Positions 14,004-25,569 of a stretch of DNA of 64,000 nucleotides are shown piece by piece. A program made the position numbers and the translations under genes. This DNA is from Lantana camara (lineage: Eukaryota; Streptophyta; Magnoliopsida; Lamiales; Verbenaceae). Numbering within the stretch: the first letter of the stretch is position 1; each line of letters begins with the position of its first letter. The DNA lies in the NCBI GenBank assembly GCA_037501455.1, contig CM074863.1:9420001-9484000 (forward strand), written 5' to 3'. Below the pieces are notes generated by a model that worked only from the letters and a program-made list of their open reading frames with translations, had not been told where the DNA came from and made no database searches.

Positions 14004-14029
14004 TTTTTTTTTTTTTTTTTTTGGTGGGA
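14004..14029 (-). mobile_element. Tail-only retroposon insertion with 17-bp target duplication
   Basis: A run of about 19 T followed by GGTGGGA is flanked by exact copies of CCAAGGTTTTACATCAT at 13987-14003 and 14030-14046. Read on the minus strand it is TCCCACC plus a poly(A) tail, the product expected from a severely 5'-truncated LINE-driven insertion. Confidence 0.75.
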
Positions 14030-14635
14030 CCAAGGTTTTACATCATGAGTCCTCAACTTAACACCCACATTGTGGTCACTAAAAAGTGCAGTGAAAAGCC
14101 AGCATATAGCTCAAAATATGAAGCTCGTATGTGGGGGGCCAATGTTATGCTGGTACTTTTAACTGGAAAAAAAAAATGGAGAATTTGAAACCAAAAGAAA
14201 TAAGAGATAAGGTTGGAGAATGAGAACAATTATTGAAGTGGGAGTGAAAAAAGAAAGTAATTTCTTATTTGAGCAAGATGCCAAGCTACACTTGAGTCTT
14301 GGAGATTGATATTGCTTGTCATCTATCCATTTTTGGGTGCATAGGAAAGTTGATGCTTTCTCATGTGACATTAGAGGTGCAGTTTCTTCTTCACAGTTGT
14401 TGCAATAATTGATTGGTTTTGAGATAGGAATTGGGAGGAGATAGGAATGGACACAATAATGTATACTTACGATATAATATGGGACTTCAATATCAACCTT
14501 TGAAGGTTGAAAATTTTAATCATAGGAATGGGGTTGGTTCTAGTTGGATTGAGGAGATGAATTTAGCTGTCTATTATGGCATATTTATTGTGTGATATAG
14601 ATCGGTCCTTTGTCAAATTTAGGACCTTTTAAGTT

Positions 14636-14733
14636 TTTTTTTTTTTTTTTTCCCTACACACGCACACTCAAGTGGGATTCGAACCCATAACATTACTTAG
14701 AGAATGAACTCATTAACCACTTGTACCAATTAC
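14636..14733 (-). mobile_element. tRNA-derived SINE (about 98 bp)
   Basis: On the minus strand it has a Pol III A box (TGGTACAAGTGG) and a B box (GGTTCGAATCC) about 35 bases apart, then GTGTGCGTGTGTAGGG and a poly(A) tail, seen as T20 on the plus strand. Flanks GACCTTTTAAGTT (14623-14635) and GACCTTTTTAAGTT (14734-14747) form a target duplication with one indel. The body is tRNA-like only in the promoter boxes; there is no cloverleaf, so it is not a tRNA gene. Confidence 0.8.
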
Positions 14734-14747
14734 GACCTTTTTAAGTT

Positions 14748-17118
14748 AATATTTGTGTAATATTAAATTATATTAACTTGACTAAATTATTTGAGTTGGA
14801 GTCTAGAAAAGGAATGCGGAAATAGTTAGGAGAGTTACTAAGCACTCATTTTAAATATGTTTATATCTGAAAATCTTGAAAAATATCTTAGATATATTTG
14901 CATTGAGAATATGAAATAAGTTGTAAATTACGTACACCACGCGGATTTGATCACATTTATTAAAAGGCTAAAATTACAAAGTCAATAGGTCTCTCACAAA
15001 CTTTTCTCGTCAAATATTGAGATTATAATTACTATCCATACTTAGATTTGATATAGTTATACAGACCTTATATAATTTGAAAAATAAGAAAGACTTCCGC
15101 TATTTATATTTTATATTACATCTAGATCTACCCATTTTGACGATTTCATGCTTTTTTTTATAAGTATTCTACTTTGTTCTTGATACTAAACTTAAAATGT
15201 GTTAGGGTTAGTTTTTTTTATAATTTCTCAAACATTGAAAAAGTTATGTGCAAGTGCAATTGTGTTAAATTTTTGGGCATATCAGTATAATTATACTTTT
15301 TTTTTAAAAAAAATTCTTTAGGCAGTACCAAATTTGTGACATTTGGAGAAGTGCATGCTGTGATGCTGACACGATATGGAAAAATAAAGATCTATATTTT
15401 TTGAACCTAGATCAGTTGGGCCGGTCTACATTTCTTTTGGTCAGTTGGGCCTTTCTACAATTTTAACTTTTCATCTATGGATCATAAGTTGGGCCCAACA
15501 TTAATATCCCGAACCCGACATTTTCTGGGAAACAAATTATTGCATCATTTAATACATTTAACGATCAACACTTTATTAGGTAAAATTATCTCCGATTTTA
15601 GTAGTTTCATAGGGATGATAAAAAAATATATATTATTTTTTCTTATTATAGAACCTGATAATAAATTTTGTGATCTATGTACTTGCGACATGTAATTGTT
15701 AATTTTCATTTGTAACAATTGCACATTTAATTTAAAAATAATTTACGAAATTTCCAGGTGAGATTAATCACTAATAAAATTGACGACTTCCTCAATTATA
15801 AATTTCTAAGCTGCGTTAAGTTATTTTGTCCTACCCGGTTCCATGTGTTTTCCCAATTAGGGATATGATTACGTACAAATGAGTGATCAGCAGAAATTGA
15901 CTATAAATACATGTTAAACCTAATTTGGGTAAGATAATTTCGTGAATTAACTAGCTAATATAGTAATATGTTTACCTAATTTATAATGAAGTAAATATAT
16001 AATTTCAACTTTTATTGAAGCATGTGATAAAAGGTAAGATAAGTTTGGCAGAAGATGAAGGGTGGTCATACTTTGCTGAACTGCAAATAGTAAACTGAAA
16101 AATAGATAATTGCCAAAAAATAATGAAGTAAATATATGTGCTGAAATTAAATTAAATAGTTCATTATGGGAATTAACACTATCTGTCTATCTCCATGCCT
16201 TTGCTGAGTAGAAAAAAGAAATAAAAGAAAAGAAAGTGAAAAAGGGAAAGAAAGGTCAATCTATTTTGGAGGTAGGCAGATAGCCATTGGTTGTCGATTT
16301 GCTTGTCTAGAGACGATCCTCATATTAATTCATTTTCATATTGAATCTTTATTTCACTTTATCATGTATTATTATATTAAATAAAATGCTAAAAGAATTT
16401 ATATTCATATAAAAGAGATTTAGTAAATATTGATAGATTTTAATTTATCAGAATTTAATGTGTATAATTATATTTGTCGTAAATTGTTGGAAAGTAAGCA
16501 AGCAATAATATAAAAACTTTATGGTTCAAGAAATAAATATGCACAAAAGTAACAAGAACTTAAAAGAGACGAGATCAAAAGTCGAGAAATTAACAAAAAT
16601 ATGTTTTGAGATTAGAGAAACTATAAGAAGGAAAGACACGTAGAAGAGACATTTAACTTAGAGAGACAAATTGAATTTATTAATTTAATTACGTGTTTCA
16701 TTGCATATTTCATTCACGCCAAGTATATGAGTAAACGGTTGAAATTAAAAAAGATAACCTTTTGATTTATTTCACATCATTATTATTCCTCTCCATCTCT
16801 TTCGTCTAACAATTCGCATAGCATATGTACATAAGCAAAATAGATTATAAAACTCCAAAATTGAGACACGAGATCCATCCATTAATCTAAACATTTTCCT
16901 TCCCTCGAAAGCCATATACCAACTTAGAATGCAACGCAACACAAGTACCCATATCCCTAGCTAGGGTGGTTCAACATAGACAAAAGAAAAATGAAAAGGA
17001 AATTGTTCTTGAATTTAGGCAGACAGACGAAGGAAGAAAGCAGTACAGTATGAATGGAAAAATAAGGCAGACGACGACGAATATAGATCTGTGGAGCTTT
17101 CATTTAAAATGATTAGAT
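14748..17118. other. Intergenic, AT-rich, no gene recognised
   Basis: No conserved reading frame, RNA gene or clear transposon end was found in this stretch. Confidence 0.45.
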
Positions 17119-17361
17119 TTAGAGTCTATATTTGTTCCTAGGTTTATGGAACTTGTGGCCCATACAGCCAAACCCAAATCTCTCAAATTGGGTATGTGAA
17201 TGCGACAATTGATTTCCCCACTTGAACAAATCTTTCCCAGAAATGGGAAAAAGGCTTTTCTTGGACTTCCCATCGAAGTTTAGGTATCGAAATTTATAAA
17301 CCATATTCTTGCATGCTCCACTGCTTAAACCAGAATGGGAATTGAAATGAAAGTGGTGCAT
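17119..17361 (-). CDS. Possible small basic protein of 80 residues, unknown
   Basis: The frame starts at an ATG at 17361 and ends at 17119. The product is rich in Lys, His, Phe and Gly, has two Cys (in SGACKN and FGFGCMGHK), no signal peptide and no hydrophobic segment. Its composition is more protein-like than that of the surrounding chance frames, but I recognise no family and see no exon partner. It could equally be a chance ORF or the remnant of a longer gene. Confidence 0.2.
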   Translation of the reverse strand: MHHFHFNSHSGLSSGACKNMVYKFRYLNFDGKSKKSLFPISGKDLFKWGNQLSHSHTQFERFGFGCMGHKFHKPRNKYRL

Positions 17362-17370
17362 GGGAATCAA

Positions 17371-19580
17371 GAGAGAGGGAAGTGAAGGCTAATTAAAATA
17401 GGAGGAAAATTACGTACAAAGAGGAGCATTAATGCATGGAGATCTATGTGTAGGCTCAGAAAACTTTCTTCCATTGTGTTTTCTTATTCTACCACAGATT
17501 TCATTTGCGATTTTACGTTGGATAGTTTGGCAAAATTTTGAAATTAAATGTGGAAGGAATTTAATTTTAATTTTTTGGTGCCCCTTTAACATATATTATA
17601 TATATTTGTTTATATATGAGAAAGTCAGAAACTAGCAAATCGTTCGTATATATTACATCCCATTAAAGGGTCCGCATGGATGCATTGAATTAAACGTCAT
17701 AGTTGGAAATTTTGAAATCAAAGAGCATATGCAGTTAGGCTAATCAAGATCTCATAAAAAACAATATATCTAATGACTAAATATGCAACGAATATAATGT
17801 AATTAGAAATGGAAAGGGGATCGATTAGTATTTATAACATGGGTCCTCCGATTCCGATGGGTCAAATTTATCAGATTAGTCGAAAATGAAGTGATAGTGT
17901 GGAACCTCATGATACTAGTATTATCATTATCAGAGAACTAAATGATCCAGTTTAACCACTTCAATGATAGATGCGTCTATGAGGATTCAATAGACGACTC
18001 AATTACAAAGGCATATACTTTATATATAGGCGTTATTAAAAAAATATGTAAATACATACTTTAAGATGTTAAAACGTGTTTTTACAAACTTTAAGATGTC
18101 GGAGGCAGAAGCGTGTTTCACGTTCCTCTTTAACTCCTATCAATTTCATTACTTGTTTCGATCCCACCCAAATAATGTATACTTTTTACAAAGGAAATAT
18201 GACCACCGAATTAAATTATGAAAAAGCTTACAAATTCTATTTTATTTTTTTTTTCAAATGGCGATTGAATTCATTAAAAAATAAATTAAAAGTACGTAGC
18301 TAGCTAGGCCTAGCAAAGTCGTGGATTGCTTTTAGTACAAATGTATAGTATTAGACTATTAGTTATCGGAGTCGACTTATGGTCCATTGCATGAATGGGT
18401 AATGTAACAAATTATGGCGCATTGTATTTTCTTACTTAAGGTACAAAAATTAACCATAATGCGTACTTCGTTTCGACATAGTCCTCCTCCTTATTTCACT
18501 CACTAATCATTTTAATTAAAGTTATGTGATGACAAATGAGATTTGTTAATGAGTTTCATGACATTTCAAGGGTTTAATTTGTCCCTTTTTCTTTCTAAAA
18601 TAAGTACATGCTATTTCCACTGGATTTTAGTTGAGCAAATTTAATTAAGGGTTAATTACATATAAACTTTAGGGTTCTATTAAAAAATTTACAGAATATT
18701 CTTTTTTCTTTTTTTTTTTTTCTGAGAATTTTTACAAAATTGACATCTTCTGGGAATAAAATTTGTGGAGTTTTTTTATTTTATTTATTTATTTGGGAAG
18801 TGTTTAATTCCACTGAGCAATTATTACAAGTAAATGTTTGAAAAAATTTACAATGATGAAAGAAGAATTGTATATGTTCACCCAAGCCATCAAGAAGAAG
18901 AAATTTGGGGTCAATATTGTAATTACGAAATTGCACGTACCGAACAATCATACAATATCCATTAATACGTCAACCCATAATTAAACAATAACAAATTTAG
19001 ACGCTCTCTATGCCAAAATTACCCATAATTAAATTTCTCTTATTTCCTAAACTACACGTAGCACAATTATTAAGAATCAGTGCACATCCTTATATGAAAT
19101 CACTATACTAATCGAACAACAAGCAATTAATGGTCCCACCTTGCTAAATTTATGAAATTCCAATGTGGACCCATCGAAAAACCATATCCACATAAAAACT
19201 TTCCCCATTTTATTTTTAAAAAAAAAATTTCAATTCCATCATTTATACCCAATCAAATAATGCTACGTGGGTTGTACCACCCTATTCCTATCTTGTACAT
19301 TTTTTATCCGTCATACACCGATAACAAAAATAAATATCACGAAGTTGGTCTTGTTCGAATTTTTGGATGAACAACTATTATTGGTAAAAAAAAAGTTTTA
19401 CACTTAAATTATTCGATTTGAGAAAAGCTTTATATTTAATTGTCCGATCCAGACTAAAACCAATAACAAAATATAAAAATAAAAATAAAGAAAGATTTAA
19501 GTAACTTGTTGTAGCTAGCTGTGAGCTATCTAGTACGAAAAATGGGAGAATAGAAATCATATGGGCCAAAAGCTAGAATC
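17371..19580. other. Intergenic region upstream of the bHLH gene
   Basis: AT-rich. A phrase AGGGTTAATTACAT at about 18650 resembles the end of the MULE-type MITE found at 46.9 kb, but no matching right end was found. No gene recognised. Confidence 0.45.
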
Positions 19581-19581
19581 T

Positions 19582-19588
19582 TTAAATA
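19582..19588 (+). promoter_or_regulatory. Possible TATA box of the bHLH gene
   Basis: TTAAATA about 100 bases before the first ATG at 19689. Confidence 0.35.
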
Positions 19589-19688
19589 GCAACTGTGATA
19601 GTTACATTTCCTGAGCAGCAAAAACTTATATATTGACCTCAATATTGTGAAGCTATTCAATAACTTAAAAGGACTAGTTTTTGTAATC

Positions 19689-20093
19689 ATGGAAGAATTC
19701 AATGTAGGCCATCAAAACCCTAAACCTTCTTCCCTCCCACAAATGGATCTCTTCAACAGTTTGGCTGCAAATTCATCAATGGATCAGCCTTCCAATTTCA
19801 GCCCATCTCTTCATCACCATGGAAGCAATCACATGCCTTTATCCAATCTTCAGGGATTCTCCGATCACCATCTTCATCATCATCATCATCAACAACCTCA
19901 TCAGCTGCCTTTCGGCGACGAAATTTCGAGATCCATCTTCGATCATATGGCTCCCTTTTTCCCTCCAGGGAATGGATTGAACGCCTTGAACATGATGTCT
20001 GAGAATGAAATCATGGCGAACTCTTCTCCTTCTGTTTCTGGGACTTGTTTTCTTGGACCTGGAAAGGTTAAGTATCATCAATTACATACTTAC

Positions 20094-20132
<39 letters not shown>

Positions 20133-21135
20133 AGTGTTTGAGATTAGATTTGTTTTTTCTTTATTTTATGGCAGAATTATGGTGGAAAGAAGAGAAAGAG
20201 AATGAATGAAAGAGAAATTGAGAAGCCTAGAGAGGTCGTCCATGTTAGAGCAAAGAGAGGGCAAGCTACTGATAGCCACAGTTTGGCTGAAAGGGTATGA
20301 TTCCTTTTACAAACTTTTATCACAAAAAAAATTTATGCATGCAATTATGATCAAACTTTATGGTTCAATTATTATTCAGAAAAAGTATATGAACTATTGA
20401 AATTGAAAAATATATATCGTTTTTCTTTGAAACAAGTTACGAAGAGAGAAAATAAATGAAAAGCTGAGGTGCCTGCAGGATCTGGTTCCGGGGTGTTACA
20501 AGGTAATTATTATGATTTTTCTCGGAAACATGTTCCATTTTTTTTATATTCAATTTATGATCGAGATAAAAAAACATGAAAGTAATTTACAGACAATGGG
20601 AATGGCTGTAATGCTGGATGTTATCATCAACTACGTACGGTCTTTGCAGAATCAAATAGATGTAAGCTGATTATTATCTATTCCTTCCGTTACAAGATTT
20701 TCTCTTTTTCTGTTTTCTAATTCAAATGTTCTTTTTACTAACTTTTATCTTTTGTTTTCAAATTTTAGTTTCTCTCCATGAAACTGTCTGCAGCAAGCTT
20801 ATTCTATGATTTCAACTCATCTGAGGCCGAGGCCATAGAAACTATCCAGGTGAATCAGCAATCTTTAATTTATTAATTTGGATTCCATGAATTTAATCAT
20901 GCAAAAATAATGTTATATTTTAACTTTTTAATTTTAAAAACATTATTGAACAATTACCCCCAAAGTCCCTTTATCTTCATTTATTGAATGCAACAGTTAG
21001 GTTCAATAATGTTTGTGTACTAAGGGATGGGTTTTACAGCAGGGAACCAGTGGGTATGATGCAGCACAAGGGATTGAGAAACTCGTGGGAGAAAACTATG
21101 GAGGAATTTCCCACTTCCAAAACTGGCCTCTTTGA
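19689..21135 (+). CDS. bHLH transcription factor, BEE/bHLH75-like (six exons)
   Basis: Nuclear regulator of the group that includes BEE1-3 (brassinosteroid-enhanced expression) and bHLH75. Exons: 19689-20066, 20175-20294, 20437-20502, 20593-20661, 20769-20849, 21040-21135, giving 269 residues. The N-terminal 126 residues are low-complexity, with a His/Gln stretch around 55-70. Then come the family signature VVHVRAKRGQATDSHSLAER and the helix-loop-helix ending in SLQNQIDFLSMKLSAAS. The E-box contact residues His161, Glu165 and Arg169 are present, so G-box/E-box binding is expected. The start is the ATG at 19689; the frame upstream of it has only a GTG. In the last exon the splice AG could also fall three bases later (CAG repeat), which would drop one Gln. 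The BEE assignment rests on the signature around the bHLH; the role in brassinosteroid or light growth is known for the family, not shown here. Confidence 0.92.
20093..20131. repeat. (TA)n(TG)n microsatellite in intron 1 of the bHLH gene
   Basis: About eight TA units followed by about seven TG units. Confidence 0.85.
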
Positions 21136-22545
21136 CCTATGATGATTCTGAATCTAATTATAATTATTTCTGTTAATTAGATGCTTAATTTTCTATAGAC
21201 TTATACCAACACAATAATATGATGATCCCATTTTAATTTGCTTTCTTTAGAGAGATTTCTTGCATGATGATTATATATATATATATATGTTTCTTCATGA
21301 ATCATTGATATATGGATGGTGTGATTCTTGATATCATAGGCTCAAATATATTTCTTTCTTTAGAATTAACTCATATCATGTTTCCAATGCAATAAGAATA
21401 TTAATTAATTAATCAATGTAACAAGTAATCTGCTAATATATACATTGAATTAGTTAGCTATATCCAAAAGAATCTTTATAATTGGTGAATGTCCAAAAGC
21501 TATGGGATGGGCTAATGGCTGTTACACGGGCATAAATGGGGTGGTGATCAAGTGTAAGATCATTTTCATAAGCAGTGAAAATAAATAATTAAGGGACATA
21601 TATATATAATCCCCTTCGACTGAACCATGTTATTGCATCATGGAAAATGACATGCATTCCAAGTTGGAACAAAACCTTAATAATGAAACATTATGAGGTC
21701 CCGCAGATAGATTTCTGGATAAGTTCATTTCCTTCCTACCATCTTTTTCCTTCTGAGTTCTAATAATGAATCTGCTCATCTATAATGACTGATGTTGCTT
21801 GCTTTCTCTTTCTCTTTTTTTTTTTTTTTTTTCTTTTCCGATTTTTTAATCTTTAGTCGATCAAATACTTGGTCGAAAGACATCATAGTTAATTATATAA
21901 TTGATAAACTAAAAATTCTATATTTTTTCAATTATATCCCACAATAACCACTTGCATGAGTTACTGTTATGTTGGAAAAAAATTAAATAGAGGTATATAA
22001 CAAAATTTAAAAATTAAAGTACAAATTAAAAAAAAAAAAAAAGGGAGACCGAACAGAGTGTAATATTTGCGGAACCAAATTACATATAGAAGGACATTCA
22101 TTCTTAACATATAATTCTAATTATAAAACAAATTCTTGATAAATAAAGTTTAAGCACTAGGGTCATGGATTCTCACTTTTTTCACACAGTGAATATCTTG
22201 GAGAACATGAAAAATATTAAAATAATTAAATATTAATTCCAAAAGGCATTGCCTTTCTCCTAAAAGCTAAAATGGAATTAGTACGAAGCACTTAACAAAT
22301 TGGATTTTGCTTTGAGATATTATAATAAATAACCCACAAGTGCGGTTGGACGTATTTCCAGAACCACCTAACGCAACACCTGGCTCTTTCCAGACCCATA
22401 CTAGTTTATCACTCCACGCCAACAAATTAACCATTCCTCTCTCTGTAATTATAGATTATTATGTGCTTGTCTCACGATTGAAAGATATCGGAATTTGTGT
22501 CAACTCTGAAGAAGTGATCAGAAAATCGAATACAAAGAGCCAGAA
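21136..22545. other. Intergenic between the bHLH and USP genes
   Basis: Holds the 3' flank of the bHLH gene and the promoter of the stress-protein gene (TATAATAAAT at 22321). Long T and A runs occur at 21815-21832 and 22028-22042. No further gene seen. Confidence 0.5.
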
Positions 22546-23314
22546 ATGGAAAGTAGTGGAAAGAAGAAGGTGATGGTGGCAATTGACGAAAGTGAGATCA
22601 GTCACTATGCTTTAGAGTGGACTCTTCAAAATCTTCGGGAGACCTTAGAGAACTCCAAAGTTATCATCTTCACAGTTCAATCGCTTGCTGATTTTAGTTA
22701 TATCTATGCTTCTTCTTATGGAGCTGCGCGTATGCTTCATCTTGTTTGATAAATTCTTTTTCATTAATTAATCGTGTTTTATACTGATATTTCTTGCAAG
22801 CTAATGTTTGCAGCTCCTGAGTTAGTTCAATCATTTCAAGAGAATAATAAAAGGACTGCGGAGGCTTTGTTGGAGAAAGCAAAGGATATATGCACTAAAT
22901 ATGGGGTATTTCACTGCTCTGTATTCTGTCATATGATCATCCACTCTGTAAACAATTTCAAATGCTCAGAAATTTGTTATTGCAACAACCCTTTGGTGTG
23001 TGTGTTTGTTGCAGGTAGCAGCTGACACTTTTACTGAAGCTGGAGAACCTAAAGACGCCATATGTGAGGCTGTGGAGAAGCATAACATACAGTTACTTGT
23101 TCTTGGGAGTCATGGCCGCAGAGGCTTACAGAGGTTAGATTTTCCCCTTTTCCAGTTTTCTTCTAATGTCTCCATTTGCTTTTTCTCTCAATGGATATAT
23201 TAATAGCATTATTTTATTTGGGGTACTTGAAATAGGGCTTTTCTTGGAAGTGTCAGCAATTATTGTGTTCACAATGCCAAATGCCCTGTTCTTGTTGTGA
23301 GAAAGCATGAATGA
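22546..23314 (+). CDS. Universal stress protein (USP-A family), four exons
   Basis: Small soluble nucleotide-binding protein of the UspA family. Exons: 22546-22729, 22814-22905, 23015-23133, 23236-23314, joined in frame to 157 residues, the normal length. It opens with KKVMVAIDESEISHYALEWTL, the first beta-strand with the conserved Asp. It has the ATP-binding motif G-2X-G-9X-G-S (GSHG at 123-126, GS at 136-137) and ends in CPVLVVRKHE. All residues of the ATP-binding type are present. In plants such proteins respond to drought, hypoxia and other stress, but the exact role is not fixed by sequence. It converges with the nuclease gene, with 351 bases between the stop codons. Confidence 0.93.
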
Positions 23315-23358
23315 AGTCACTGTTGCTCTCTGAGTACCCCAACTGAGGTTCTTGATCA

Positions 23359-23364
23359 AATAAA
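23359..23364 (+). terminator. AATAAA polyadenylation signal of the USP gene
   Basis: Canonical AATAAA 45 bases after the stop codon. Confidence 0.5.
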
Positions 23365-23665
23365 CGACAGTTTGATGATACAAACATAATGTGTGGTTAT
23401 CAGATGTTCATTTTGAATGTTTTTCTTTTTTTCTTAAATTTGAAATAATATATAATGCCTAGAATTTCTTTTGTGTATCTGCTGGTGTCTTTAGCCTTAC
23501 ACAAATTTGTTCCTTAATTTAACTTCATTTAATTATAACATGGTGATTTGGTCATACAGTAAACAATTAATATTTCACTAATAGTAGGAAGGATTTACAG
23601 TTATTTATCCTTCAGACAATGGTGCCAACTAGAGCTCAAGTGATCAAATGGAGAAATAGGGATAA

Positions 23666-25569
23666 TTATCCGAATATACGGTTAAGTGTAGCAGCCAAAC
23701 GGACTCCGCCCTGTGCTAGCCGCATGTTGACAACCGGATAGCGGGACAGGAAATAGTCATCTGCACAACCAGTTATATCAATTCAATTTTATCATGATGT
23801 ACAAGTTAAGCGAAAATGAAAACATACCTTGAAGAACTGAACCTTCGCTCACTCCTTTATACGCCCAATCGCATGCTGCTTTAATCCCTTCAGATGCATA
23901 TCTGCAGAAAATATGATTGTTGCAGGACATGAATCTGGAGTAAATATTGTCCCTTGAAAGTTGAAACTTACACATCAGGGCAAGCTTTCTTGCTGCAGGC
24001 CTCCCACGCTTTCGCTTGTGTCACCCATACTGTCTGTCAAATTTTATGAAAGCAATTCTCAGTAACGAGTTTGGAACGTTAGTTTTTGAAGGAGGTACGA
24101 CATGAGGGAGGGATGTTACTGTTAGGTTTTTCTGGAGTGTGTTAATCAGCTCATCAACGTTTGAATCATAGAACCTTTCTTCTTCCGTTTCAATAATGCT
24201 ATCATCCCACACCTGTATGAAATGGATCAGAGCTTAATCCAGTTTCCACATAGATTTTGTTTGATAGGATTAAGGTTATTTATATATTGCAAGAGAGATT
24301 GAATTACATGATGAAGAACTGCTTTTCTCCTGTACCAGTGAACATCAATAGTGTTTCCTCCCTTATCAGAAGTAAATCCAACATGCAGAGGCTGCATAAC
24401 AGTATCCATATGCTATTTTCACAAGATTCTTGACATAGTTCATGACTAAAAGTTAGAGAGGTATTTACACCGGCATACCTTGAGGTTCATCAAATTACAC
24501 AAACTTCCCTTAAGAGTTTGAGAAACTACCAAAAAAAGAAAAAAAATCTACAGCACCTTTGGTTTCGCGTAACACATGCTATTAAAAATCAAATATTGAG
24601 GGTGTCAAAAAAAAAAAAAAGAAAAATCAAATATTGAACAGTATGTGTCCAAATATGATATTCATAAAAATTTAGATGTCACCATCAAAATTCATGATTC
24701 AGAATTTTAATTTAACTTGTTTGATAGGGAAGCTTTTGTAATTTATCTAACCTCAAGGGGAGTTTGTGTAATTAGAAGAAGTGCCAGCAAAAATTATCCA
24801 TAAATTAAAAACCATGTACCTGATGGATGTCTCCAATAAAATGAGACAGGAAGAGAAGTGCTTCTGTAAGATTATCTGTCATCACAATTCAATTTATTTC
24901 AAATCCACCCCATCACTAAATATAACCCAAAATTGAGTTTAATTCAAAGTTTGAACAGGGTTCATACATTGAGATGCAGAATCGGCATTCCCATATGTTA
25001 GAAGCTGGCTGGTATAATTGTTGATTGCTCCAGCTACACATCTACCTGGTATGCCATCTTCATCTTTGCAATCCCCTTCATAAACCCATCAACATATTAC
25101 AATTTCAACCATTTCTTGTTCATAAATTATATAAAAGACAATTAATTCATCACAATGTTGGTCAGATTTGGGGGTTAGGGTTTATGTTGGGGGACTCACT
25201 GGTGTACTGATAGGAGCAGAGACTATCTGGGGTGTCGATGTAATGAAGAGCTGACGACCAATGATAACGGAACTTGACATGATCTGCCCATGAACACACA
25301 CTTCCCAGATCATTATCAGCGTACGCAGGCAAAAGCTTAGATACAGCGTCTGCTGCTGCTTCACTCAACCTCAACTGCAAAAAACAAGAAAGCAACATTT
25401 CGTTAACACATGAAAAAGCTTGTTAAAGTAAACTAGAGTAATGGTTGGTGGTAAGAACCTGAGCAAGCCTGCAAGTAATGAGATGTCCATCAACGCCCCA
25501 ACCATGGGCAGAAGGAACGCAGAATATCAGGGATAGAAATGCTAGGATTTGAAGTTTGCCCAACTCCAT
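23666..25569 (-). CDS. S1/P1-type endonuclease (ENDO/BFN family), nine exons
   Basis: Secreted or vacuolar zinc nuclease that cuts single-stranded DNA and RNA and usually also removes 3'-phosphates; known for roles in senescence, cell death and nucleic-acid recycling. Minus-strand exons: 25569-25459, 25374-25200, 25075-24968, 24875-24820, 24391-24308, 24212-24120, 24033-23972, 23901-23828, 23760-23666, in total 285 residues. A signal peptide covers residues 1-23 and is cut before Trp24, whose amino group is a zinc ligand in this family. The other ligands are visible with P1-like spacing: His29, Asp68, His81, His142, Asp146, His152, His176 and Asp180. NLTEALLFLSHFIGDIHQPLHVGF is diagnostic. 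It ends with RLAQGGVRLAATLNRIFG. All exon joins keep frame, so the gene appears intact. Confidence 0.94.
24600..24621 (+). mobile_element. Tail-only retroposon insertion in a nuclease intron
   Basis: GGGTGTC followed by about 14 A and a G is flanked by exact 16-base copies of AAAAATCAAATATTGA at 24584-24599 and 24622-24637. It lies in the intron between exons 4 and 5 of the nuclease gene, in antisense orientation to it. Confidence 0.7.

Noticed and set aside
14660..14735. tRNA gene
   Set aside because: A and B boxes are present but there is no acceptor stem or cloverleaf, and a poly(A) tail and target duplication show it is a SINE.
19647..19688. Longer N-terminus of the bHLH protein
   Set aside because: The apparent first codon at 19647 is GTG, not ATG; the first real ATG is 19689.
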